Assembly: GCA_009363175.1 (NCBI GenBank)
Contig: CP045205.1
Span: forward strand, 5,084,001-5,148,000
From: Citrobacter telavivensis
GTDB taxonomy: Bacteria > Pseudomonadota > Gammaproteobacteria > Enterobacterales > Enterobacteriaceae
Direction of reading: 5' to 3'
DNA: 64,000 bases
Shown in pieces: positions 1 to 8,191 of this stretch (positions are counted from its first letter, which is position 1; each line of letters starts with the position of its first letter). The notes beneath the pieces are model-generated. The model searched no databases, was not told the origin of the DNA, and saw only the letters and a list, made by a program, of their open reading frames with translations. Position numbers and translations under genes: made by a program.

Positions 1-1625
1 ACATCATCGAAAACGGCAGTATCTGCAGGTTCCTGAGAGCCAAAAAAATTCAGGCAGAACATGAACATATTGAACTGTTTGTTAGGCAGTGAACCTGATA
101 GCCCGGCGAGGAAAAGAGTAAACTCGCTGGCGTTCTCTGAAATGGAGAAACCAGCTGAATGATGGTCTTTATCCTCCCGAACACAGTCCGCGCAGCCCAT
201 CGCTTCGGCAATTTCGAAAGTAAGCCGATAAGCCATATCCTGCAGGTGCTCGATGTCGTCCTGTAATGCGGAGATGTGCCAGATATCATTGACCGGTTCC
301 AACCCGGTTGCGGCGAAGGCCACTGAGCTAACTGAAGGTGTGGAAGTTTCATCCTGTTCGCCAAAAGCAGAAACGAGCGCGTTGGCATTAACATCTGACT
401 TAAATTGCCACTCTCCATCGTTATCAGGATTCTCTGTCTGACCGGTAATCACAGGATTTCCGCCAAACAGGTCATTCTGAACTTCACGACGCGGCTCACT
501 TCCAACAGACATACCGCCGGGAAGTGCAGTATTGTCCTGAAGTTCTGGTACAGCTTCCGGACGCCCTGGAGTAGTCAGCGTACCGCTACGCAGACCAGTA
601 ACAGGGGGCTGGGATGAAGTATCTGCTGGCAGAGTCGTAACTGGTGGTGTTGTGCGTTCCCGACCACCTGACTGTTCAGACGCGGGTGTAGGTGCTGGCA
701 GTGGAGGCGGCTCGCCAAACTGTTCCCTGCGTTTTTGCTCACGAGGATCAAGTTCAATTAACCAGCGGTCATAATTCAGGCTTGGATGGGGAAGAGCCTT
801 AACCAGTTGACCGATAAACTCATCCCTAAAAATATCAAGGGCATAGCTTTCAGGTTCATCAAAACACCGGCAAACTGCACCAAACACATCATCAAGAGAA
901 CATTCTGGGTTTACGTCACCGCTGAAAGATTTCCAGACCTTCATAGCTGAAGAACGAAGGCTCAGGAGTGGTGTTGCCTGACCACGGCTCATGCCACTCT
1001 CAAGCAACTGGGGCATATGTGGATACAGGTAATTAAGCGTATCTTCCATCCGGCTTACGCTGGAGTTATCAATAGGATAACCTTCCTTACCCAACAGATC
1101 CGAAAGTTCTCGTAAGGTAACACTCCGGCCCAGTTGCTCTTCATAAATTACACGCGCTTTATGAACACCGAATGCCTTTTCTATATAGGTAAGATCCCCC
1201 CTGACCTCATTCTCAGCCAGGTGACCAACCAGACATTTTAGACGTCCAGGCCAGGGTTTGAAGATCGTGTGAACGCGATAAAAACGTTCATCACCAGTCT
1301 CCTGCCAGAGATCGCAGAGTATCTGATACCGGGTATTTCCCCCGTCACTAAAGATATAAACATCATCACCATCCGGATCACGGGTCACTTTTGGAATCGA
1401 ATCCAATCCTCGTGCACGGACGGAAGCTTTAATTTCCTCAAAACGAGGATTGCGTCCTTTGCGCGGGTTATCCGGATTCGGGCGAAGCTGGTCAAGGGTA
1501 AGAACCATTGCCATTTCGTTTACTGGCTGGGTAACGGTGGGAGTATTATTATCAGCAGCCTGAGCCGGTGATTTTCCACGCTGCAACATGGCGTCGCCAA
1601 GGTTAAGACTACGGACGTTGCTCAT
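1..1625 (-). CDS. ParB-family partition protein of an integrative element (3' end outside window)
   Basis: The reading frame is open from an ATG at 1625 to the left edge (at least 541 codons), so the C-terminus is missing. The N-terminus (about residues 40-110) carries a ParB/Spo0J-like nuclease-type segment: LRPNPDNPRKGRNP, then a region with SDGGNTRYQIL. A helix-turn-helix region follows, with VTLRELSDLLGKEGYPIDNS. After residue 300 comes a Pro/Ser/Thr-rich linker and then a more ordered tail. The start overlaps the upstream helicase stop by 4 bp (ATGA), so the genes are translationally coupled. A ParB-like protein beside ParA and DnaB genes at a tRNA end is typical of SPI-7/PAPI-1 type elements. 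Its role in element maintenance is inferred. Confidence 0.85.
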   Translation of the reverse strand, partial: MSNVRSLNLGDAMLQRGKSPAQAADNNTPTVTQPVNEMAMVLTLDQLRPNPDNPRKGRNPRFEEIKASVRARGLDSIPKVTRDPDGDDVYIFSDGGNTRYQILCDLWQETGDERFYRVHTIFKPWPGRLKCLVGHLAENEVRGDLTYIEKAFGVHKARVIYEEQLGRSVTLRELSDLLGKEGYPIDNSSVSRMEDTLNYLYPHMPQLLESGMSRGQATPLLSLRSSAMKVWKSFSGDVNPECSLDDVFGAVCRCFDEPESYALDIFRDEFIGQLVKALPHPSLNYDRWLIELDPREQKRREQFGEPPPLPAPTPASEQSGGRERTTPPVTTLPADTSSQPPVTGLRSGTLTTPGRPEAVPELQDNTALPGGMSVGSEPRREVQNDLFGGNPVITGQTENPDNDGEWQFKSDVNANALVSAFGEQDETSTPSVSSVAFAATGLEPVNDIWHISALQDDIEHLQDMAYRLTFEIAEAMGCADCVREDKDHHSAGFSISENASEFTLFLAGLSGSLPNKQFNMFMFCLNFFGSQEPADTAVFDD

Positions 1626-2989
1626 GCAAACCTCCCGGTATGACCAGGGTTAGCAGAAAAACGCGTATAACGGCCTTCGTATTGCAGTCGGATCGTACCA
1701 ATCGGTCCCTGACGCTGTTTGCTGACAATAATTTCAGCAACCCCCTTGTCTTCAGTGTTTTCGTGATAGACCTCATCACGATAGATAAAGACAATTACAT
1801 CAGCATCCTGTTCCAGGGCACCGGAATCACGAAGATCGCCATTGTTCGGCCGTTTATCAGCACGACTCTCTAGTTGACGATTCAACTGCGAAAGGGCAAC
1901 AACCGGACAACCCATTTCTTTCGCCAGCGCTTTGAGTGACCGCGAGATTTCAGCAATTTCCTGTGTGCGGTTCTCCTGATCCGGACAACGCATCAGTTGC
2001 AGGTAATCAAGACCGATGACTGAAGGGTGACCATAACGGCGGGCGTTACGACGGGCGCGAATTCTGAGCATGGCGGGGGTCAATGAGCCAGTGTCATCTA
2101 TGATGAGGCGGTCTTTAAGGTCACCCATCAATAGTGAAGACGCGTTTGAAACACGCGCCCAGTCCTCATCATCCATCTGGCCATTTTTTAAATGTGTTAA
2201 ATCTACACTGCCAAGTGAAGCGACCATACGCATGAGGATCTGCTCGGTGGGCTGCTCAAGGCTGTAAAACTGCGCATGTGTATCGGCTTTTTTCAGAAGT
2301 GAATTCAAAATCAGGCTGATCAGAAAGGCAGTTTTCCCCATTGAAGGCCTTGCTGCTATAAGTATCAGATCAGCTGCCTGCAGCCCGCTGGTCATGGCAT
2401 CAAAATCTTCAAATCCCGTAGGCGTACCAGTAATACCATCGGGCACATTGCAACGACGTTCCAGCTCTGTAAGGAGTTTTTCCATGCCGTCAAGCAGCGT
2501 CACGGCCTGCTGTGGTTCTGAACGTTCTGCCAGCCGGGTAATTTTTTGCTCTGCGGTTTCCATCACCGCCCCGATATCAGCACCGGATGCCTTAACAGTT
2601 TCGGTTATCTCAGCACCAATGGCGACCAACTGTCGCCCCTGGCTGTACCTGGCAACAATGTCACAGTAAGCGACGATATTGGCCGCACTTGGAGTATTTT
2701 TTGAAAGTTCGGCCAGATAGGCGAATCCGCCAAGTTGCTCAAGCGCATCCTTACCACGGTTTTCAATGCTCTCAGCAAGTGTGATCAGGTCAATCGGACG
2801 CCCTGCTGCAACCAGACGCGCCATTTCATGAAAGATGACCTGGTGAACCTTGAAATAAAAATCATCGGTATCGAGACGGAGCGCCACTTCATCCCAGCAG
2901 TCGTTATCCAGCATCAGGCCACCAATGACGCTCTGCTCAGCATCCTGAGAAAACAGCCCCGAAACATTTCTGCGGTTGTTAGAGGTCAT
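1622..2989 (-). CDS. DnaB-like replicative helicase of an integrative element
   Basis: 455 residues, close to chromosomal DnaB length (about 470) but clearly divergent. The N-terminal DnaB domain starts with DAEQSVIGGLMLDND. The RecA-like core has Walker A ARPSMGKTA (about 213-221), Walker B IGLDYLQLM, and the late motifs SQLNRQLESR and DLRDSGALEQDADVI. It should be a ring-shaped 5'-3' helicase unwinding DNA during replication. The gene sits between parA-like and parB-like genes with 4-bp overlaps on both sides. This is the standard maintenance module of PFGI-1/SPI-7 class elements, in which the helicase probably serves the excised element. It is not the chromosomal dnaB, whose neighbourhood is different. 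Confidence 0.92.
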   Translation of the reverse strand: MTSNNRRNVSGLFSQDAEQSVIGGLMLDNDCWDEVALRLDTDDFYFKVHQVIFHEMARLVAAGRPIDLITLAESIENRGKDALEQLGGFAYLAELSKNTPSAANIVAYCDIVARYSQGRQLVAIGAEITETVKASGADIGAVMETAEQKITRLAERSEPQQAVTLLDGMEKLLTELERRCNVPDGITGTPTGFEDFDAMTSGLQAADLILIAARPSMGKTAFLISLILNSLLKKADTHAQFYSLEQPTEQILMRMVASLGSVDLTHLKNGQMDDEDWARVSNASSLLMGDLKDRLIIDDTGSLTPAMLRIRARRNARRYGHPSVIGLDYLQLMRCPDQENRTQEIAEISRSLKALAKEMGCPVVALSQLNRQLESRADKRPNNGDLRDSGALEQDADVIVFIYRDEVYHENTEDKGVAEIIVSKQRQGPIGTIRLQYEGRYTRFSANPGHTGRFA

Positions 2990-3900
2990 TCCTCGCCCCC
3001 CGCATTAGCTAACGCATCAAAATTCGTTTTCCACTCTGGGAAAAGTTCACAAGCCAATTGATACATTGACGTAAACGCTGAGTCGCTTTTACGTCGGGTA
3101 TTTTTTTCAAGACGATGTACCGGTACGCCCTTAACATGCCCAAGAACATAGACAGTCAGGTCATAGATACATGTCTCCAGCAGGTCGATATGAATTTTGT
3201 CTGCATGGGCGCTGTAGCGTTTATCTTCAACGATCGCTTTGACTTCAGCGAGGGTCTCAACAGACAGATTGTCGTATTCCATACAGTTGATGAGCAATTT
3301 TGTGACTGGAAGCTGAATGCCAAACGCACAATAAGGCAGCAATTCTTCCATCAGCGCGACTGTTCCGCGCATGAACTCCCTGACATCAGGAAGAATCGGT
3401 TTGGCAATACCCACCATGGTTCCGGTGGAGGCCAGGATAATTAACTCAGACATCACTGACCGTGAGCCTTGTGAATCGACAATAATCACGCCATATGAAT
3501 TAAAAAGGGGATGTGAAAGAGCATTTCGGAGGCGAACTCGCCCATCAGGCGCATTCAGCATTGCAGTTGGGAGAAAATTACGAGGATCGTTGGAAACGAT
3601 AATGTCCAGATTATTGATCGACGTACGGGAGATCAGATTATCGGGATTTGAGAGATCAACTGTCTGCATCAACAGTTCGTACAAACCACCAGGGGCTTCA
3701 TATTCAAGCGGGAATATACTGCTGGCCGTTGGCTGAGCATGGTCGCCATCAATCAGAAGTGTTTTGATACCTGCATCGGCCAGAAATCCTGCAAGATTAG
3801 CTGACTGAGTAGACTTACCCTCGCCCCCCTTAGTGGAAACAACAGGTATAATACGAGGCTTAACACCCAACGTTGGATAATCGATTGATTGTAAATGCAT
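2986..3900 (-). CDS. ParA/Soj-family ATPase of an integrative element
   Basis: 304 residues with the deviant Walker A of ParA/MinD ATPases, KGGEGKST at 24-31, followed by LLIDGDHAQPTAS and, later, VIIVDSQGSRS. The C-terminal part (FEKNTRRKSDSAFTSM-like region) is typical of the island Soj group. It is the first gene inward from the attachment site and reads away from it. An AGGTG ribosome site lies 7 nt before the ATG at 3900. In PAPI-1 the gene in this position (soj) is needed to keep the excised element; the same role is inferred here. Confidence 0.9.
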   Translation of the reverse strand: MHLQSIDYPTLGVKPRIIPVVSTKGGEGKSTQSANLAGFLADAGIKTLLIDGDHAQPTASSIFPLEYEAPGGLYELLMQTVDLSNPDNLISRTSINNLDIIVSNDPRNFLPTAMLNAPDGRVRLRNALSHPLFNSYGVIIVDSQGSRSVMSELIILASTGTMVGIAKPILPDVREFMRGTVALMEELLPYCAFGIQLPVTKLLINCMEYDNLSVETLAEVKAIVEDKRYSAHADKIHIDLLETCIYDLTVYVLGHVKGVPVHRLEKNTRRKSDSAFTSMYQLACELFPEWKTNFDALANAGGEE

Positions 3901-3978
3901 TTTAGCACCTGAAAATTAATCAGGATGCGATTCAACAAATACCGATCATTCTTCTATGGAATTTAACATTTTGTCACA

Positions 3979-4027
3979 GGGATTGAAAATCCCCGTGTCC
4001 TTGGTTCGATTCCGAGTCCGGGCACCA
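3979..4027 (+). repeat. Attachment site: duplicated 3' end of tRNA-Phe
   Basis: These 49 bp equal the last 49 bases of enterobacterial tRNA-Phe: GGGATTGAAAATCCCC (anticodon GAA stem-loop), variable loop, T arm GGTTCGATTCC, acceptor strand and CCA. The bases immediately before (CACA) do not continue the tRNA, so there is no 5' half and this is not a functional gene. It marks the right junction of the island to the left. The intact tRNA-Phe should lie at the other end, outside the window. Confidence 0.93.
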
Positions 4028-4040
4028 CTAATTTATATTA

Positions 4041-4066
4041 ACGGACCTTCACGGAGGTCCGTTTTT
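4041..4066 (+). terminator. Rho-independent terminator of the tRNA-Phe locus
   Basis: An 8-bp stem (ACGGACCT at 4041-4048 pairing with AGGTCCGT at 4055-4062) closes a 6-nt loop and runs into TTTTT. It lies 14 bp after the CCA of the tRNA remnant. It is the chromosomal terminator left in place when the island split the tRNA gene. Confidence 0.85.
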
Positions 4067-4578
4067 GCATTCTAATCCCGCCAGAATCTATGCTTCACAT
4101 CTAACGCAATTCCACCGTACGCTATCTACTTCGACCCACAATAAGTCGCTTATGCGGGTACAAACGAGTATACAGGCTGATTCGATAATTTGTTGCCCTC
4201 ACATCACTCAGACTCTCCTGTTATAGCGCTGACTGACGCGAAAAGCCGGAGCACCAAACCGACGTAAACCTCGACAAAAAAGGCGACACCGGCAATATGT
4301 TCTTCCTCGCCATTCTAACGGTTACAGATACTGATAATTGCGTTATTGTCACCCTGGGGAAGAGAAAACACTAGCCTCTGGTCAGTATCCGGAAATCTCA
4401 TTTTCAACGTTCCGTGACAGCCGTGATCCTACTAACTGGAAGAGGGCCCAGATGCACTGCCACCGTTACAGGGGCTGGCCTTCGGGAGCAGTAGCTCCTG
4501 TCAATTGAGTTCACCGGAATCTAATCTAACACCGATCGGAAGTCGACAATACGTCGTTCAGTGTCCTGAACACAGGGG
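4067..4578. other. Gene-free stretch with a possible decayed integrase start
   Basis: No intact reading frame. At 4228-4266, about 200 bp after the tRNA end, one frame reads ALTDAKSRSTKP and then stops. This resembles the first residues of P4-type tyrosine integrases (MALTDxKxRxxKP). The expected start codon is ATA instead of ATG. A neighbouring frame continues with DTGNMFFL, roughly where such integrases have DGxGLYL. Position and orientation are those of a P4-type integrase next to a tRNA. The match is short, so this is a tentative pseudogene trace. GGAGC-AGTA-GCTCC forms a small hairpin at 4486-4499. Nothing else is recognisable. Confidence 0.4.
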
Positions 4579-5823
4579 TTAATCCTGACCCGCGAGTCCT
4601 TTCTTTGAAAGCCTCAACAAGAGCAATACTGCAAGCGCAATAGGAATAAAAGTGAGCCAATTGAGGTTTATCCAACCGAGAGAGTGATACAACTGTCCGG
4701 ATATCAGCGAGGCGATAGCAGAGGCACCAAAAACCAGCAGGTCATTCAATGATTGTACTTTACTGCGCTCACTTGCATGGTAGCACTCTGTCACCAACGC
4801 GGTCGCGCCAATAAAACTGAAGTTCCAGCCCAGCCCCAGTAACGCAAATCCACTCCAAAAAATGAATACGCTGTTGCCGATAAAATAACAAACGCTTGAG
4901 AGAGCAATAATTAGAAAACCAAGTATGGTGACAGGCAACTTACCATAGCGGGTCATGATCTTACCGGTAAAAAAGCTGGGGAGATACATCGCTAAAATAT
5001 GCCACTGTACGCCCAACGTTGCATGATTGATTGAATGACCGGCGTCGACTATAGCCATCGACGTTACCGTCATCATAAACATCATCAAACCATAAGATGT
5101 TAATCCGGCAGTCACGGCGACAATAAAGCGGAAACTTTTTATAATCTGCAGAATTGTTCTTGGTTGCCTGGGAACGTTATTTTCCTGTCTTTCGCTTTGC
5201 TCCGTGATTTTATCCTCTTCAGGTACAACAAGCCCTGTCGTCAACCGGCCCACAGATAAAATCAAAATTATAGCGATGAGTGCCAGCACGGACTGGCTGA
5301 GAAAACTGCCGACCAAAGGAACGTCCAAAATGTCCTGTCCCAAAATAACCAGCTGCGGCCCTAATACAGCAGCAACCAGTCCCCCCTGCATCACCCGAGA
5401 AATCGCTTTTGGATGTGCCCATCCAGGAAGATAATCAATAGCTGCAAAACGGTAATTTTGTACGCAGGCGCCGTAGCCTCCCGCCAGGACTGCACCAATA
5501 CAGAAATTCAGAAAAGAAGCGCTGTAAACGCCATAGGCTGCAAAAAGCCCTCCAATAGCAGCAATCAGCGCCCCCATCAGGTAAGTAGATTGCCGGCCAA
5601 AACGAGCAATTAAGTAGCCAACAGGCAAGGTTGCTAGCGCCATCCCTATGCTATAAAGTGAAACGGGCAATGTCGCTAAAGAAGGCGTGCTTGAAAGCTT
5701 TGCACCCACCATGCCTCCTAAAGAAATGATAATTGGGGAAGAGGATGCGCCAACTATCTGCATCAGGAATATCAGGTTTACGTAGTGCCATGCTCGTTGA
5801 TCTATTTTCTCAGTATTATCCAT
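4579..5823 (-). CDS. MFS transporter, unknown substrate
   Basis: 414 residues with about 12 hydrophobic segments. A loop after TM2 reads GYLIARFGRQSTY, a form of the MFS signature. A charged central loop around residues 205-225 (EEDKITEQSERQENN) separates the two halves. It resembles drug or metabolite exporters of the major facilitator superfamily; the substrate cannot be read from sequence. It is divergent from a MocR-type regulator, with 119 bp between the two ATG codons, and is probably its target. Codon use is more AT-rich than in the backbone genes, consistent with acquisition. Confidence 0.85.
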   Translation of the reverse strand: MDNTEKIDQRAWHYVNLIFLMQIVGASSSPIIISLGGMVGAKLSSTPSLATLPVSLYSIGMALATLPVGYLIARFGRQSTYLMGALIAAIGGLFAAYGVYSASFLNFCIGAVLAGGYGACVQNYRFAAIDYLPGWAHPKAISRVMQGGLVAAVLGPQLVILGQDILDVPLVGSFLSQSVLALIAIILILSVGRLTTGLVVPEEDKITEQSERQENNVPRQPRTILQIIKSFRFIVAVTAGLTSYGLMMFMMTVTSMAIVDAGHSINHATLGVQWHILAMYLPSFFTGKIMTRYGKLPVTILGFLIIALSSVCYFIGNSVFIFWSGFALLGLGWNFSFIGATALVTECYHASERSKVQSLNDLLVFGASAIASLISGQLYHSLGWINLNWLTFIPIALAVLLLLRLSKKGLAGQD

Positions 5824-5824
5824 G

Positions 5825-5929
5825 ACCGTTTACTTAAAGTTAACACTTTAGACTATTCCAGATGAAAGTTAACCACAGACAACCGTTTTCAAGAAGTACC
5901 AGTTTGAGCAAATTTTAATGGAACCAGTT
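5825..5929. promoter_or_regulatory. Repeat-rich divergent control region (candidate MocR operator)
   Basis: Three kinds of direct repeat occur between the divergent genes: AAAGTTAAC at 5836-5844 and 5865-5873; ACCAGTT at 5898-5904 and 5923-5929; ACCGTTT at 5825-5831 and 5882-5888. MocR regulators commonly bind direct repeats in such regions. Assigning these to this regulator is inference. Confidence 0.45.
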
Positions 5930-5942
5930 GGGGAAAGTTCGA

Positions 5943-7355
5943 ATGCTATACATTAAGTTTGATAGAATTCATGGTCATTCTTATTCAAAAAATATTTACA
6001 AGGATATACGCGAAAAGATACTTTCTGGTAACTTACGTACTGAAGAAAAACTTCCATCAACACGTGAGTGTTCTAAAAATTTGTCTGTTTCACGAAATAC
6101 AATATTGACGGCTTATGAAATGTTAATTTCAGAAGGTCTTGTCGTGAGTAAGCCCGGGTCTGGTTTTTTTGTCAGTTCAGACATTATTGCTAAGAAACAC
6201 CCCTTACAGGTTAGTGATAGTTGTACCGCCTCGTTGTCAGATATATCAATACCCACGAATGCGATTAACTTTGACAGTGGGCTTCCTGCTTTAGATTTAT
6301 TTCCCAAAAGAAAATGGAGTAAAGCGGCAACAAAAGCGCTAAAAGAGGCGCCGATATCTGCATTAGGTTACGATGATCCTCAAGGTAGGTCAGAGTTTAG
6401 AGAAGTACTCAGAAAATATCTTCAACGCACACGAGGCATCGTCTGTGGTGCGGACCAGATTATTGTTACCAACGGAACGAAACAAGGTTTAACATTGGTG
6501 GCAAAATGTCTGCTTGATGCACAAAGTGAAATCTGGATTGAAAATCCGACTAACGACAATGTCAGGCAGATATTTTCTTATCACACGAATAATATCACGC
6601 CTTTTGAAGTCGATAAGGATGGTATACAACCTTGCTTATTTTTCAAGAACAATAGCCCTACATTGATATTTATGACACCATCTCACCAATTTCCAATGGG
6701 GGGGAGGTTACCCATCAAAAGACGTCTGGAAGTGATTAAATTCGCCAGAGAGAATGACTGTTTGATACTAGAAGATGACTATGATAGTGAATTCACTTAT
6801 GAGGGTTCACCTGCCAATTCATTATTTGAACTTGATCCACAGCATGTGATTTACTCTGGCACGTTTAGTAAAGTGTTGTTCCCTTCTATACGCCTCGGTT
6901 ATCTTGTAGTCCCGCGTCATCTTGTAAGCAGAATTCGGGAAATTAAACGACTAGCGGATCATCATTCAAATTCAATAACCCAACTAACGCTGATGCATTT
7001 CATCGAAAGTAAAGAACTTGAACGTCATATCCGACGAATGAAAAAAGAGTATAGGAAACGACGAGAACAGTTACTTTTTCTCTTACATAAATATTTTGGA
7101 GAAAATATTAAAATACACGGCGATCGGGCCGGGATGCATGTTGTGGCAGAATTTAATGGTGTTATTTTTACGCAAAAAACCCTTCAACGATTGCAAGAAA
7201 AAGGTGTCTATGTTGTTCCTGTGGAAAAACACTCCATGTTAAAGGGGAAACATCAAAGTAAAATAATTTTGGGTTATGCACATCTTTCCTGTGAGATCAT
7301 GGAAACCGGATTGAATATAATCAAAGCGGAATTAAACCTCAGCGAGAGTTTATAA
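5943..7355 (+). CDS. MocR/GntR-family transcriptional regulator with aminotransferase fold
   Basis: The N-terminal GntR winged helix (about residues 15-75: LPSTRECSKNLSVSRNTI, EGLVVSKPGSGFFV) is joined to a class I aminotransferase-like domain. That domain has NGTKQGL, LEDDYDSEF and the PLP-lysine motif SGTFSK (about K310). Such proteins sense PLP or its amino adducts and usually control a divergent gene, here the MFS transporter. I chose the ATG at 5943, preceded by GGGGA, giving 470 residues. An in-frame TTG at 5928 would add 5. The gene is AT-rich. The divergent partner suggests metabolite export control, not PdxR-type vitamin B6 synthesis, but that is inferred. Confidence 0.85.
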   Translation: MLYIKFDRIHGHSYSKNIYKDIREKILSGNLRTEEKLPSTRECSKNLSVSRNTILTAYEMLISEGLVVSKPGSGFFVSSDIIAKKHPLQVSDSCTASLSDISIPTNAINFDSGLPALDLFPKRKWSKAATKALKEAPISALGYDDPQGRSEFREVLRKYLQRTRGIVCGADQIIVTNGTKQGLTLVAKCLLDAQSEIWIENPTNDNVRQIFSYHTNNITPFEVDKDGIQPCLFFKNNSPTLIFMTPSHQFPMGGRLPIKRRLEVIKFARENDCLILEDDYDSEFTYEGSPANSLFELDPQHVIYSGTFSKVLFPSIRLGYLVVPRHLVSRIREIKRLADHHSNSITQLTLMHFIESKELERHIRRMKKEYRKRREQLLFLLHKYFGENIKIHGDRAGMHVVAEFNGVIFTQKTLQRLQEKGVYVVPVEKHSMLKGKHQSKIILGYAHLSCEIMETGLNIIKAELNLSESL

Positions 7356-7692
7356 ATTGCGGATTAAACACTTACTGTTTCAGAGATAATCGTTAGGATC
7401 ATTCACCTCAAACCCTTCAGGATACATTGATGCAAATCCACTCTCCGGATCAGACAAAATCGATATAGATAAATGAGCCTTATTGCAATTAATTACTCTT
7501 TCATTAATTTCTCTTTCATCTATTTATTTTCCATCTATTTGTCATTCATTTAACATGACAACATTGGCAATCGCTATTTTAGTGACTGTGATCATTTACT
7601 ATGCCTTATAATAATATGATATTCACCTGTACTGTATGGACAGAAAAAATTTAATGCCCCTGGAAACATAACTGTAATCAGGAGAAAGATAA
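7356..7692. other. AT-rich intergenic region
   Basis: No intact gene. The left part holds a minus-strand C-terminal gene scrap (7380-7523, listed separately). The rest, with short repeats of TTTCAT and ATCTATTT near 7500-7545, is probably promoter territory for the SH3-domain gene. No -35/-10 pair stands out clearly. Confidence 0.5.
7380..7523 (-). pseudogene. Possible C-terminal remnant of an unidentified gene
   Basis: On the minus strand a 47-codon open frame ends at TGA (7382-7380). It has normal-looking composition, with stretches such as ILSDPESGFASMYPEGF and EVNDPNDYL. The frame is closed upstream by TAA at 7526-7524, and no ATG with a ribosome site precedes it. It reads like the tail of a real protein whose front was deleted. 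I do not recognise the family. It could be chance, given the short length. Confidence 0.35.
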
Positions 7693-8061
7693 ATGGACGA
7701 AAAAATATTTTTTATCGCGACCGGGCAACATCGAAGCGAATATCCAGATCCTATCACATTCACAAGAGGAACCCCGCTTATTGTTGGGGAAAGATATGAG
7801 GGTAATGAAGGATGGGATAACTGGTGTTTTTGTATAGCGTCGGGTCATGCAGGCGGGTGGGTTCCTGAACAACTGATTGAACGACGTGCCGAGTCGGATC
7901 ATGGGGTGGCAAAAGAGGACTATTCTGCGAAAGAGCTTGACGTGAATGAGGGTGATGAGTTTCAGGCAATAAAAGCGCTGAATGGCTGGCTATGGTGTCG
8001 ACGGCTTACAGATAATGATATTGGATGGGTGCCGATGAATATTCTACGGAAAATAGCATGA
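7693..8061 (+). CDS. Small protein with two SH3-like domains
   Basis: 122 residues, no signal peptide or membrane segment. Two SH3-type repeats can be aligned. Residues about 1-60 contain DPITFTRGTPLIVGERYEG, W-W and GGWVPEQLIE. Residues about 68-122 contain DYSAKELDVNEGDEF, NGWLWCRR and DIGWVPMNIL. Each has the ALYDY-like start and the GWVP end of SH3 folds. The ribosome site AGGAGA sits 7 nt before the ATG. The partner is unknown; SH3 proteins of this size in enterobacteria are annotated only as ligand-binding. The gene stands alone between the accessory strip and gss. Confidence 0.7.
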   Translation: MDEKIFFIATGQHRSEYPDPITFTRGTPLIVGERYEGNEGWDNWCFCIASGHAGGWVPEQLIERRAESDHGVAKEDYSAKELDVNEGDEFQAIKALNGWLWCRRLTDNDIGWVPMNILRKIA

Positions 8062-8136
8062 ATTGCATCAGGTAAAAGACGTTGTGAGCGAAACTGCTAT
8101 CGCTTAGGCCATGTCCGGACACCACGGTAAAAAGAA

Positions 8137-8159
8137 ACCGCAACGCTACGCATTGCGGT
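8137..8159 (-). terminator. Terminator of gss
   Basis: ACCGCAA (8137-8143) pairs with TTGCGGT (8153-8159). On the minus strand the stem runs into TTTCTTTTT, directly downstream of the gss stop. Confidence 0.8.
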
Positions 8160-8191
8160 CTTTAGTTCCTTACGCGAAATAGCCGAAGGGA

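Noticed and set aside
3979..4027. Functional tRNA-Phe gene
   Set aside because: Only the last 49 bases are present; the D arm and 5' acceptor strand are missing.
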